NCBI GenBank assembly: GCA_963787415.1
Contig: CAWBCO010000007.1
Location: 372,001-436,000, forward strand
Origin: CAVUWL01 sp963787415
GTDB taxonomy: Bacteria; Actinomycetota; Thermoleophilia; Solirubrobacterales; 70-9
Length of the DNA stretch: 64,000 nucleotides
Direction: 5' to 3'
Shown here: in pieces, positions 25,147-33,343 of the stretch
How the letters are laid out: every line of letters starts with the position of its first letter
Numbering within the stretch: the first letter of the stretch is position 1
Translations under genes and position numbers: made by a program
Notes under the pieces: generated by a model
The model's input: only the letters and a program-made list of their open reading frames with translations
Databases searched by the model: none
What the model was told of the DNA's origin: nothing

Positions 25147-26657
25147 AACCAGACTATGTAGAGGTAGAACCAGTGGTGCAGGGTGAGCTGCAGGGCGATT
25201 AGGAGCCCCGCCCCGAGCGCGGCCACTTGGATCAGTGTCTTGCGGCGGGGACGAAAGGCGAGAAGCAGCGAGAGGGCGGCGGTTCCCACCAGCAGGGCGA
25301 TCCGCAGCGGCTCCAGGGCGGGTACCTGGCCCCAGATGCTGAACGGAGATTCGCGACCCGCCTGATAGGCGATCGTACGTTGATAAAAAACCCTGAGGCC
25401 AGGATCGATGGCCGGCCAGAGCATCACCAGGGCCGAAACCGCGATGAAGGCGGCGATGAAGCGGGCGGGCGGGCGCGGGGACGGGCGGGCGGGCGCGGGG
25501 ACACCATCGGTGGCTGAAGGGCGGTAGGTGGCCAGCATCGGCACCAGGACTAACGGGGCGAACTTGGTGAAGGTCGCAAGCGCTGCCATTGCGCCGCGGG
25601 CAAGGGGGCGGGCGAGCACGAGAAGGGTCGCCACCACCAGCATCGCCACCAGCGAGTCGTTGGAGTTTGACTCCAGGGTGAAGGCGGTATACGGAAAGGC
25701 GGCCCAGCCAAAGGCGAGAGTGGCGGCGAGCTTCCTGCCCTCCGGGCCGGGCCTAATCCGGATGCCCAGCAAAAGCAGGAAGCCGAAGGTTGCGAGGTCA
25801 AAGAAGACGGCGGCTCCGTGGGCGGCGGGGAGGTCATTCCAGGTGCCGGTCCAGGGCCAAATTCGCTCGAACGGCAGGTAGGCGTAGTAGTTGACCGGGC
25901 CGTAGGTGTCCCCCTGGGAGATTTCCTTAGGAAAGTTGCCATAAATCGGCTCGCCGTGGGCGATGCGATCGGCGCCGACCACACCCGCGTAGCCGACATC
26001 GATCGCGCCCGAATCGGCGACGTTGAGCCCGACCCGAAAGCCGATCAGAAAGAGAGCGGCGATCAGCAACCAGGCAGCTGGCCAGACCGGTCGGATCCCA
26101 TCACCGCGGCCGCGAAAGCCGATCCAAAGCGCCCGGGCGAGCAGGTAGAGCAGCGGCGGATATTGCAGCGGCACCGAGACCCCAATTTCAGCCCGGTTAA
26201 AAAAGAAGTGTGAGACACCGAAGCCGAGCAAAACGAAGAGGTCGAGGTTGGCGACCCGCCAGCGTCGGCGCCAGTCGACCAAGCCGAGCAAAAAGAGTGC
26301 GCAGATCGGCAGGAAGACGTAGGGAGCGTCGAGCTTGTGGCCGAAGGCGCCCGAGTATCCGCGTGCCATCTTCCAGGCGACCTGATAACCGGTCCACGAT
26401 TCACGGATCTGGCCCGTGAGCGGATCGATGACTACCAGCGCCACCTCCTTGCCGGCGGCGAAGTAGCCGACTTCCCAATTACCGTTATTCAGCGTCGGGC
26501 TCGGCGTCAGCCCCGGGTGATTTCGCCGCTCTTCGATTGCCTTTGGATCGCGGTTGGCGATCCTGGTCGCCTGCTTGGCGTCGATCTGGGCGGCACCCGC
26601 TGCGCCGGGGGCGAGCAGGAGGAGCGCAACCACGGTGGCGAACGTGCGGCGCTTCAC
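25008..26657 (-). CDS. Polytopic GT-C-like membrane protein with PepSY-like N-terminus
   Basis: I start at GTG 26655-26657, whose GTGA overlaps the stop of the upstream phosphodiesterase gene; the N-terminus is then a signal peptide (VKRRTFATVVALLLLAPGAAGA). Residues about 25-105 resemble a PepSY domain (KQATRIANRDPKAIEE, VALVVIDPLTGQIRESWTGY). About ten membrane helices follow, with GDTYGPVNYYAYLPFE and ESNSNDSLVAML in loops, as in DUF2029/GT87 mannosyltransferase-like proteins that use polyprenyl-phosphate sugars. Length is 549 residues. A perfect 20-bp tandem duplication (25463-25502) encodes part of a Pro/Arg/Ala linker. The C-terminal tail overlaps ymdB. The sugar acceptor is unknown. 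Confidence 0.75.
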   Translation of the reverse strand: MKRRTFATVVALLLLAPGAAGAAQIDAKQATRIANRDPKAIEERRNHPGLTPSPTLNNGNWEVGYFAAGKEVALVVIDPLTGQIRESWTGYQVAWKMARGYSGAFGHKLDAPYVFLPICALFLLGLVDWRRRWRVANLDLFVLLGFGVSHFFFNRAEIGVSVPLQYPPLLYLLARALWIGFRGRGDGIRPVWPAAWLLIAALFLIGFRVGLNVADSGAIDVGYAGVVGADRIAHGEPIYGNFPKEISQGDTYGPVNYYAYLPFERIWPWTGTWNDLPAAHGAAVFFDLATFGFLLLLGIRIRPGPEGRKLAATLAFGWAAFPYTAFTLESNSNDSLVAMLVVATLLVLARPLARGAMAALATFTKFAPLVLVPMLATYRPSATDGVPAPARPSPRPPARFIAAFIAVSALVMLWPAIDPGLRVFYQRTIAYQAGRESPFSIWGQVPALEPLRIALLVGTAALSLLLAFRPRRKTLIQVAALGAGLLIALQLTLHHWFYLYIVWFYPLLLVAFAGIKTGSIDSAKPSGATSTSAPITQTSSSAVSNLTGI

Positions 26658-28186
26658 GCGCCCTCGCTCACCCCGAAGAAATCCAGGATCAGCGGCGCAA
26701 CGTCGCGCAGCGCCCACTGCTGACGCGGCTCGGCCCGCTCGGGTCCGCAACCGACAAAGAGCAACGGGCCGAGTGAGTCCCCGGCGTGCAGTGAGCCGTG
26801 ACTGCCGCCCCCGACGTGGGTGACTCCGCCCCAATCAAGCGCCTCAAAGCCGGGGGAGAGTGAGAGGACGAAGTCGCCTGCATTTGGCGCCATCAGCGCA
26901 GACCAGACCCGGGCGAGTGGATCCGGATAGACCTCACTTCGGAGCCGCCCCTGCTCGATTCGGGCTCCGAGCAGCGCTCGATCTCCAGCGAGCTCCCAGC
27001 CCCTGCCGCGTAGATCCGTGGTCGAGACGCCCGGGTGAAAGCGAAGGGCTTCCCCGGCGCGTTCGATAACCGCCACGGCCGCCTCCTCAGCGGGCACCCC
27101 GGGCTCGGGGCGACGCAGTGGCTGGCCATCGGGTTCCTCCAGGCGGCAAACGAGGTCGACTCCCTCGATCTCGGTGAGCGCAGCGGCGACGGCTCGCGGC
27201 TCCGCAGCCCCGAGCTCCTCGCTGGGAAGCAGGTAGACATGGGCCGCACGCCCGGTCGGACTGACCGCGAGTTGTGCCCGCTCGGGACGCTCCTCGGATG
27301 GCTGCAGCACCCTCCATTCTCGGCCGAGCAGCTCGGCCAGCGGCAGACCCCGATGCACCGGGGTCTGGGCGTGGTCGGCGAGCACGATCAGCGCGTACTC
27401 CTGCAGAAACGCGTCAAGACCGCCTGCCGCCTCAAGCACCGACCCGAAGCAGCGGTCGGCCTTGGCGATCGACTCAACGCTTGCCTGCGGGCCGTGTCGG
27501 TGAGAATAGTTGTCGTTGTCGGGCAGCGCGAAAAGGAGGAAATCAAAGAGCCCTTCTCTCACCAACTCTGCCGAGCAGCAGGCCGAGTAGCGATCGCGGC
27601 TGCCGGGAATCGAGGACGGCCTGCATGGAACCTCGCGGCTGGCGTAGAGGTCGCCGTAGAAGAGCTCGCTCGGCCCCCAGGTGTGATGTTGGAACTTAAG
27701 GCGCGTCGCATCGACGGCGCGACGAAGGAGACCGTCGAGGGAGACCTGGTGACGACGGCGCCCTCGGTAGATCAGAAAGGGGGTGCAGGCTGTCCTCAGA
27801 CCGACGTCTTCGAGGCGCTCAAAGAGCGTCTCCACCTCGGGATTCAGATGTGCCAGGTTCATGTTGTAGACGAGGTCATAGAGGGTGCGGAAGACCCCGA
27901 AGGAGCGGCTCGCCTCCAGCGAGGAGCCGTACTCGACGTAGCGCTGCTCAAGCCGGTGATACCAGTTCATGCCGCTGATCCAGTGCCGCTCGGAGCCGAC
28001 ACCGGTGACCATCTCAGCGCTGGCAACGGGGGTCACCGAGGGAAAGCTGGAAACGCAGTCGGGGATCAGGACCCCGCGCTCGATCAGCGCGGAAAAGGTG
28101 GGCGCGCGGCCCTCGGCGATCGCCAGTTCGAGCATGTCGGTGCGCAGCGAGTCAACGTAGGTGAGGACGAGCTTCTTGGCAGGCAT
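26654..28186 (-). CDS. Alkaline-phosphatase-superfamily phosphodiesterase/nucleotide pyrophosphatase-like enzyme
   Basis: A 510-residue protein of the type I phosphodiesterase/nucleotide pyrophosphatase family. Metal and catalytic motifs are YVDSLRTDML (Asp), the nucleophile region SFPSVTPVASAEMVTG (Thr), LPDNDNYSHRHGP (Asp, His), VLADHAQTP (Asp-His) and GGGSHGSLHAGDS (His). There is no signal peptide, so it is probably cytoplasmic, which is less usual for this family. It could hydrolyse phosphodiester or phosphonate bonds or transfer phosphoglycerol-like groups. It is coupled by stop/start overlap to the GT-C-like membrane protein, suggesting a common glycolipid or envelope pathway; this is inference. 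Confidence 0.85.
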   Translation of the reverse strand: MPAKKLVLTYVDSLRTDMLELAIAEGRAPTFSALIERGVLIPDCVSSFPSVTPVASAEMVTGVGSERHWISGMNWYHRLEQRYVEYGSSLEASRSFGVFRTLYDLVYNMNLAHLNPEVETLFERLEDVGLRTACTPFLIYRGRRRHQVSLDGLLRRAVDATRLKFQHHTWGPSELFYGDLYASREVPCRPSSIPGSRDRYSACCSAELVREGLFDFLLFALPDNDNYSHRHGPQASVESIAKADRCFGSVLEAAGGLDAFLQEYALIVLADHAQTPVHRGLPLAELLGREWRVLQPSEERPERAQLAVSPTGRAAHVYLLPSEELGAAEPRAVAAALTEIEGVDLVCRLEEPDGQPLRRPEPGVPAEEAAVAVIERAGEALRFHPGVSTTDLRGRGWELAGDRALLGARIEQGRLRSEVYPDPLARVWSALMAPNAGDFVLSLSPGFEALDWGGVTHVGGGSHGSLHAGDSLGPLLFVGCGPERAEPRQQWALRDVAPLILDFFGVSEGA

Positions 28187-28213
28187 TGCAGCCTCAATGA
28201 TGCTCGACCGCGA

Positions 28214-28648
28214 CTACCGCAAGACGCGCAAACCGGCGTGCTTGCGTTTGGCGCGACGGCGACGGGCGATAGCGAGCCAAAGCAGGGCGGCGATCACGAG
28301 CAAGACCGCAGCTGGCAAAACAATGGAGATCGCCACCACAACGAGGGCGATGAGCGAGACGAGAAAGCCGAGCGGGCCCGATCGACTCCCCTCCCGCCGC
28401 CCCGCCCCAGCAACCACGTCGCTGATCACAATGCAGCCAAAGACCGCGCCCAGTAGGCAAAAGATTGCCCCCACCGGTCGGTCGAGATTGGCAGTACCGG
28501 CGAGCAGGAAACCGAGCGCCAGGGCGATCACGGCGGCGAGCAGCGTCATCCTCCCGCGGGCCGAACCGTGGGTGCCGGTCGTTCCGGCGAGCATTCCTAC
28601 CGCGATGCCGATGCCGAGCTCAAGGGTGATTCCAGAGAGGGTGCTCAT
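28214..28648 (-). CDS. Small four-helix membrane protein
   Basis: From ATG 28648 the product has 144 residues (MSTLSGITLELGIGIAVGML). Four hydrophobic segments follow, including LLAAVIALALGFLLAG, GAIFCLLGAVFGCIVISDVV and two adjacent C-terminal ones, and it ends in a basic tail RRRRAKRKHAGLRVLR. No known domain is recognised. It is 27 nt upstream of the phosphodiesterase gene on the same strand and probably shares its transcript. A TAGGTT hexamer lies 8 nt before the ATG. Confidence 0.65.
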   Translation of the reverse strand: MSTLSGITLELGIGIAVGMLAGTTGTHGSARGRMTLLAAVIALALGFLLAGTANLDRPVGAIFCLLGAVFGCIVISDVVAGAGRREGSRSGPLGFLVSLIALVVVAISIVLPAAVLLVIAALLWLAIARRRRAKRKHAGLRVLR

Positions 28649-28679
28649 CTTCTGAAAACCTAGACCTCTGGGCGCTTTT

Positions 28680-28696
28680 GTGTGGATTCGCCACAC
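28680..28696. promoter_or_regulatory. Inverted repeat in the divergent aminotransferase promoter region
   Basis: GTGTGG and CCACAC are perfect reverse complements around ATTCG, 8 nt before the aminotransferase ATG. It may be an operator for the divergent pair or a short leader hairpin. Confidence 0.35.
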
Positions 28697-28704
28697 TGGG
28701 GGGA

Positions 28705-30162
28705 ATGAATGAGCCGCCACCCGCGCCGCAGCGGCGTCGGGCCCACACCAGAACTCGCGACCTTGAGCGCTACGCCGGGCTGTTCGCGGCGCGAACCGCA
28801 GTGATGCGCTCCTCGGCGATGCGCGACCTGATGGCGGTGACCGCCCGGCCGGAGGTGATCTCTTTGGCCGGTGGACTCCCTGATACCTCGACCTTTCCAA
28901 CCGAGAGCTTCGCCGCGCAGATGACGCGGGTCGCCCAGCAATCGGTTGCCCAGGCGCTTCAATACGGGCCGACCGAGGGATTCGATGAGACCAAGGACTG
29001 CATCCTTGAGGTGATGGGAGCCGAGGGAATGCTCCCTGAGCCCGATGATGTGATCGTCACCACCGGCGGCCAGCAGGCGATCGACCTGATCTGCAAGACC
29101 CTGCTTGATCCCGGCGACGTGGTGATCTGTGAGGCACCCACCTATCCCGGTGCGGTACCGGTTTTCTGCAGCTACCAAGCCGAGGTGGTGCAGATCGAGT
29201 GCGATAGCGACGGGATGCGGATAGAGGTGCTTGAGGAGGAACTGGCGCGCCTTGCGGCGGCGGGGCGGCGGCCCAAATTCGTCTACTCGGTGCCGAGCTT
29301 TCAAAATCCAGCCGGAGTGACGATGTCGCTGTCGCGGAGGCGGCGCCTGGTCGAGCTGGCCCGCCTGCACGAACTCCTGGTCCTCGAGGACAACCCTTAC
29401 GGCCTGTTGCGCTACGGGGGTGAGCCACTGCCGCCGCTCTACCAGCTTGACGGTGGCGATTACGTGCTCTACATCGGCACCTTCTCAAAGATCCTCTCGC
29501 CCGGTATCCGCCTCGGATGGGCGGTGGCGCCCCCGCCGGTGATGGAGAAGATCGTGCTCGGCAAGCAGGCCTCCGACCTGTGCAGCTCGAGCCTGACCCA
29601 GTACTTCGTGCGCGAGTACTTCGCCGAAGGCCGTTGGCGGCGCTACGTCGAAGACCTTGTCCATATCTATCGCGACCGCCGCGACGTAATGCTTGAGGCG
29701 CTGGCGGAGCACTTCCCCGCGGAGGCGACCTGGACCGAGCCCGAGGGAGGACTCTTCATCTGGGCCACGCTGCCCGACTACATCGACAGCGGTGATCTGT
29801 TGGCCAAGGCCCTGCGCGAGGATGTTGCCTTCGTCCCCGGCGCGGCTGCCTATGTCGACGGCCGTGGTCAGAGCTCAATGCGCCTCAACTTCTCCGGCGT
29901 CAGCGAGGCAGAGATCCGCGAGGGAATTCGCCGGATCGGTGGGGTGATCGCCGAAACAGTCGAGCTCTACGAGGCCCTCACCGAGGAGCGGCCTGGATCG
30001 GTTAAGGGGGCATCCGGGACAGCTCGAGGCTCCAGTTCCGTGCTCGAGGTCGAGTCGGCTGCTCCAGGTCCCGGACCACAGGAGGGCCGGGACCAGACCT
30101 CGGCTTCCGCTGAGGACGACAACGTCCTGCCATTCCGCCAGGCCGGCGAGCGGCAGCGATGA
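28705..30162 (+). CDS. PLP-dependent aminotransferase (2-aminoadipate/LysN-like)
   Basis: A 485-residue fold type I aminotransferase of the class that includes LysN and the catalytic half of MocR regulators, but with no GntR helix-turn-helix. Motifs: ISLAGGLPDTSTFP, TTGGQQAIDLICKTL, PTYPGAVPVF, VPSFQNPAGVTMS, EDNPYGLLRY, the PLP lysine in GTFSKILSPGIRLGW and SSMRLNFSG near the end. A low-complexity acidic/Gly tail of about 60 residues follows the enzyme. Its TGA overlaps the ATG of the ATP-grasp ligase gene (ATGA), so the two proteins should be made together. Its amino-acid substrate is unknown; supplying the ligase with an amino acid is a reasonable guess. Confidence 0.88.
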   Translation: MNEPPPAPQRRRAHTRTRDLERYAGLFAARTAVMRSSAMRDLMAVTARPEVISLAGGLPDTSTFPTESFAAQMTRVAQQSVAQALQYGPTEGFDETKDCILEVMGAEGMLPEPDDVIVTTGGQQAIDLICKTLLDPGDVVICEAPTYPGAVPVFCSYQAEVVQIECDSDGMRIEVLEEELARLAAAGRRPKFVYSVPSFQNPAGVTMSLSRRRRLVELARLHELLVLEDNPYGLLRYGGEPLPPLYQLDGGDYVLYIGTFSKILSPGIRLGWAVAPPPVMEKIVLGKQASDLCSSSLTQYFVREYFAEGRWRRYVEDLVHIYRDRRDVMLEALAEHFPAEATWTEPEGGLFIWATLPDYIDSGDLLAKALREDVAFVPGAAAYVDGRGQSSMRLNFSGVSEAEIREGIRRIGGVIAETVELYEALTEERPGSVKGASGTARGSSSVLEVESAAPGPGPQEGRDQTSASAEDDNVLPFRQAGERQR

Positions 30163-31085
30163 AGGTGGCGGTGCTGAAGGGCGGCCGCTCCTTGGAGCGC
30201 GGCGTCTCGCTGCGCTCGGCGGCGCGGGTCGAGGACGCGCTGGGGCGGATCGGACACGAGGTCATCGCGATCGATGTCGGCGCCGACCTGGTCATGCGGC
30301 TGAGCGCCGAGCGCCCAGACGTCGCCTTCATCGCGATGCACGGTCGAGGCGGTGAGGACGGGACCACGCAGGAGCTGCTGGAAATCCTCGACATCCCGTT
30401 CACCGGCCCCGGCGTGGCGGCCTGTGGGCGCTGCATCGACAAGGTCTTGGCCAAGCACGCCCTGCGAGAGGCGGGCATACCGACGCCGGATTGGTTCGCC
30501 TTCAATCAGACAGCATTCCGTGAGCTGGGAGCCGCCGACGCGCTCGAGCGGCTTGAGCAGCGGCTCGAGTTCCCGCTCGTGATCAAGCCGAGCCGGGGCG
30601 GCTCGGCGCTGGGCGTCAAGTTTGCCGGCAGCCGAGGTGAGGTTCCCGAGGCTCTGATCTCAGCCTTCAGCTATGACAGTCGCGTCCTTTTGGAACACTA
30701 CGTAGAGGGTCGCGAGTTGGCGGTCAGCGTGCTCGGCGACCAGCCGCTGCCGATTGTCGAGGCGATCCCCGCAAGCGGCGATCGCTACGACTTCGAGGCC
30801 CGTTACGCAATCGGGCGCACCACCTTCGTCTGCCCGGCGCAGCTAGAGGATGGTGGCGAGGTAACGGCGGCGGCGCTCGACTCCTACGCGGCGCTCGGCG
30901 GTGCCGGCTTTGGGCGGGTAGACCTGATCCTCGGTGCCGATGGACCCGAGGTGCTTGAGGTCAACGCGATCCCCGGCCTCACCGACACCAGCCTGCTTCC
31001 GCAGGCTGCCGAAGCTGCCGGGATTTCCTTTGAGCGCCTGGTCGAGAGGATCCTCGAGCTGGCGCTGAGCCCGGCCCCAGCTTAG
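30159..31085 (+). CDS. D-alanine-D-alanine ligase-like ATP-grasp enzyme, first copy
   Basis: A 308-residue ATP-grasp ligase of the Ddl family. GGRSLERGVSLRSA (catalytic Glu), MHGRGGEDGTTQELLE, PFTGPGVAACGRCIDKVLAK, IKPSRGGSALGV (ATP loop), EAIPASGDRYDFEARY (omega loop) and LEVNAIPGLTDTSLLPQAA are recognisable. Compared with the second copy at 56113-57078, the loop has GGSALG rather than GSSVG and EARY rather than EAKY. Its start overlaps the aminotransferase stop. It may be the housekeeping Ddl, or a ligase with another amino-acid partner supplied by the aminotransferase. Confidence 0.85.
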   Translation: MKVAVLKGGRSLERGVSLRSAARVEDALGRIGHEVIAIDVGADLVMRLSAERPDVAFIAMHGRGGEDGTTQELLEILDIPFTGPGVAACGRCIDKVLAKHALREAGIPTPDWFAFNQTAFRELGAADALERLEQRLEFPLVIKPSRGGSALGVKFAGSRGEVPEALISAFSYDSRVLLEHYVEGRELAVSVLGDQPLPIVEAIPASGDRYDFEARYAIGRTTFVCPAQLEDGGEVTAAALDSYAALGGAGFGRVDLILGADGPEVLEVNAIPGLTDTSLLPQAAEAAGISFERLVERILELALSPAPA

Positions 31086-31570
31086 GAGTCCTCCCCACCC
31101 TGGGCAAAGTCCTCAGGAGAGACCTCGTCGAGAAACTCCTTGAACTTGTCGACGACCTCCTCGGTGTCTTCAACCTCGTGTTCGAACTCGATCGCTGACT
31201 CCTCGATCACCTCCTCGGCCGCAAAAATCGGGGCCGAGACGCGGACGGCGAGGGCGAGGGCGTCGGAGGGGCGTGAGTCAATCTCCAGCTCGGCTCCATT
31301 CACCGAGACCGTGATCGAGGCGTAGAAGGTGTTGTCTCGCAGCTCGGTGACGGAGACCCGCTCGCACTTGGCGTCGAGCTGCTCGATCAGGTCAGAGAGC
31401 AGGTCATGGGTCATCGGCCTCGGCGTCGAGGCACCTTGAAGCTTCATCAGGATTGCCGCCGCCTCTGGATGCCCGATCCATATCGGCAGAAATTTGTTTC
31501 CGTCAACCGTCTTCAGCAAGACGATCGGCTGCTTGCCGACCATATCGAAACTAACGCCGTAGATCTGCAT
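31082..31570 (-). CDS. Bifunctional nuclease family protein (DUF151)
   Basis: A 162-residue protein with the DUF151 fold: MQIYGVSFDMVGKQPIVLLK, FLPIWIGHPEAAAILMKLQG, MTHDLLSDLIEQLDAKCERV and SRPSDALALAVRVSAPIFAAEEV. Members are reported as bifunctional DNase/RNase-type proteins; the RPSDALALA motif is the family mark. ATG 31570 is used, and a GTG at 31579 is possible. The C-terminus is acidic. The gene lies 13 nt after tRNA-Ile on the same strand, so it is probably read through from the tRNA promoter. Its stop overlaps the convergent Ddl stop. Confidence 0.88.
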   Translation of the reverse strand: MQIYGVSFDMVGKQPIVLLKTVDGNKFLPIWIGHPEAAAILMKLQGASTPRPMTHDLLSDLIEQLDAKCERVSVTELRDNTFYASITVSVNGAELEIDSRPSDALALAVRVSAPIFAAEEVIEESAIEFEHEVEDTEEVVDKFKEFLDEVSPEDFAQGGEDS

Positions 31571-31582
31571 CTGCTGCACGAG

Positions 31583-31656
<74 letters not shown>

Positions 31657-31667
31657 GGAAGGTGGCG

Positions 31668-31673
31668 ATGATA
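31668..31673 (-). promoter_or_regulatory. -10 element of tRNA-Ile promoter
   Basis: TATCAT on the minus strand lies 11 nt before the tRNA-Ile 5' end, between parB and the tRNA. Confidence 0.45.
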
Positions 31674-31702
31674 GCGGCCGGACCTGGACTTCAGAACGGC
31701 GC

Positions 31703-32578
31703 TCAGGCCCTGAGGGAGTCGAGCTTGTCCGCCAGCGCGAGCGCCTCATCGAGGCTCTCGAAGCGAATCTCCGCCGCGACCTGCGCCCCGCGCTGCCTGA
31801 TCTTGACCTCATGTCCAAGGGCGGACTCGAGCCGATCGCCGGCCACCGCGATCGCCGCTGCCTCCTCCGCCGTGAGCGGCGCCGGTTTGGCTCCGGCGTC
31901 GCTCTTTGGCTGGCCAGCCAGCTTAGCTCGGTTCTCGGTCTCCCGGACCGACCAGCTCCCGCGCGCCGCATCACGCGCGAGGCGGCGCCGCACGTCGTTG
32001 CCGCGAGCGCTGAGCAGGGCACGGCCGTGACCCTCGCTGAGCTCGCCCGACTCGAGCAGGTCGAGGGCCTCATCGGGCAGGTCGAGGAGGCGAATCAGAT
32101 TGGAGACGGCGGGGCGACTGCGGCCCAAACGACGGGCCAGGTCCTCTTTGGAGAGACCGAGGTCCTCGATCAAGCTGCAGCAGGCGCGCGCCTCATCGAT
32201 CGGATTGAGGTCCTCCCGAACCATGTTCTCGATCACCGCCGCCTGCAGGCGCTCAGCCACCGCGGAGTCGCGGACCACCGCTGGCACCCTCGCCAGGCCC
32301 GCCTCCTGCGCCGCTCGCCAGCGCCGCTCGCCAGCAATCAGCTCATAGCTCCCATCGGGGAGGGGACGAACGAGCAGTGGCTGCACGATTCCACTGCTCT
32401 CAATCGAGGAAACAAGCCCGGCCAGAGCTTTGGGATCAAAGCGGCTGCGCGGTTGGTTGGGGTTCGGCCTGATCAGCTCGACCGCCACCTCTCGCAGCTC
32501 GCCAGCGTCATCGGCCGCACCCTCGGGAAGGATCGCGGAGAGACCTCGACCGATCCCTCGCCTTGCCGCGCTAGCCAC
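31703..32578 (-). CDS. parB: Chromosome partitioning protein ParB
   Basis: A 291-residue centromere-binding CTP switch protein. GTG 32576-32578 overlaps the parA stop and gives the typical start VASAARRGIGRGLSAILPEG. The CTP/ParB-N domain shows NPNQPRSRFD, SGIVQPLLVRP, LIAGERRWRAAQEAG and ENMVREDLNPIDEA. The helix-turn-helix reads LSKEDLARRLGRSRPAVSNLIRLL. The C-terminus is the dimerisation helix. It should bind the parS site at 35520-35535, spread, and hand the origin to ParA. Confidence 0.95.
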   Translation of the reverse strand: MASAARRGIGRGLSAILPEGAADDAGELREVAVELIRPNPNQPRSRFDPKALAGLVSSIESSGIVQPLLVRPLPDGSYELIAGERRWRAAQEAGLARVPAVVRDSAVAERLQAAVIENMVREDLNPIDEARACCSLIEDLGLSKEDLARRLGRSRPAVSNLIRLLDLPDEALDLLESGELSEGHGRALLSARGNDVRRRLARDAARGSWSVRETENRAKLAGQPKSDAGAKPAPLTAEEAAAIAVAGDRLESALGHEVKIRQRGAQVAAEIRFESLDEALALADKLDSLRA

Positions 32579-33329
32579 GGCCGCCCAGCTCCTTGGCAAG
32601 CGCGCGGTAGGCCTCAGCGGCGCGGGATGAGGGAGCGTGCTCGGTCACCGGCAGACCATAGCTCGGCGACTCGGCGACTCGGACGCTGCGCGGTATCACC
32701 GCCTCGAAGACCATCCCGGGGAAATGCTCGCGCAGCTCTCTCTCCACGTCTTGGGCGAGGCGAGTGCGCTCGTCGTGCATGGTGATCAGCAGGCCCGAGA
32801 TCGCGAGCGCAGGGTTGAGCTCGCGACGGATCAGTGCCAGGGTCTCGAGGAACTGGACCAGGCCCTCCAGCGCCAGGTACTCAGCCTGCACCGGCACGAT
32901 CACCCGGTCGGCGGCGCTCAGCGCGTTGACGCTGACCGGACCAAGGGAGGGGGGACAGTCGAGCAGCGTCAGTGAGAACCGCTCGCGGACGGGGCCAAGG
33001 CGATCGCGCAAACGCATCTCAGAGCCCTCGATGCGGGGTAGCTCAACCGCCGCCCCGGCAAGATCGCGGTTTGCGGGAACCAGCCAGAGATTATCGGGGC
33101 CCGCGGGACGGGCCGCTGCCGCAACCGATACCTCTCCGCTGAGGCAGTCATAGCTCGAGGGGTGCAGATCGCGTGCAGCTCCCAGGGCGACTGTCGCATT
33201 GCATTGTGGATCGAGGTCGACCAGCAGGGTCTGGGATCCTTCCTCGGCGGCGCAGGCGGCAATGTTGACCGCGGTAGTCGTCTTGCCGACCCCGCCCTTT
33301 TGGTTTGCGACCGCATAAACGACACCCAT
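32571..33329 (-). CDS. parA: Chromosome partitioning ATPase ParA/Soj
   Basis: A 252-residue deviant Walker ATPase: NQKGGVGKTTTAVNIAA (Walker A with signature Lys), LLVDLDPQCNAT and LLDCPPSLGPVSVNAL. It binds DNA as an ATP dimer and works with ParB to separate replicated origins. Length is standard. It lies 14 nt after rsmG. A TAGTCT hexamer at 33337-33342 ends 7 nt before the ATG, so it may also have its own leaderless promoter inside the operon. Confidence 0.95.
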   Translation of the reverse strand: MGVVYAVANQKGGVGKTTTAVNIAACAAEEGSQTLLVDLDPQCNATVALGAARDLHPSSYDCLSGEVSVAAAARPAGPDNLWLVPANRDLAGAAVELPRIEGSEMRLRDRLGPVRERFSLTLLDCPPSLGPVSVNALSAADRVIVPVQAEYLALEGLVQFLETLALIRRELNPALAISGLLITMHDERTRLAQDVERELREHFPGMVFEAVIPRSVRVAESPSYGLPVTEHAPSSRAAEAYRALAKELGGRG

Positions 33330-33336
33330 CTCAGGC

Positions 33337-33342
33337 AGACTA
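33337..33342 (-). promoter_or_regulatory. -10-like element before parA, leaderless spacing
   Basis: TAGTCT lies in the 14-nt gap between rsmG and parA and ends 7 nt before the parA ATG. It matches the spacing seen at hemB, tetR and other heads in this window. Confidence 0.4.
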
Positions 33343-33343
33343 T

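Noticed and set aside
25461..25502. GC-rich tandem repeat considered as a possible CRISPR or recombination array
   Set aside because: Only two copies with no spacers, lying inside a coding region. It is reported instead as a tandem duplication.
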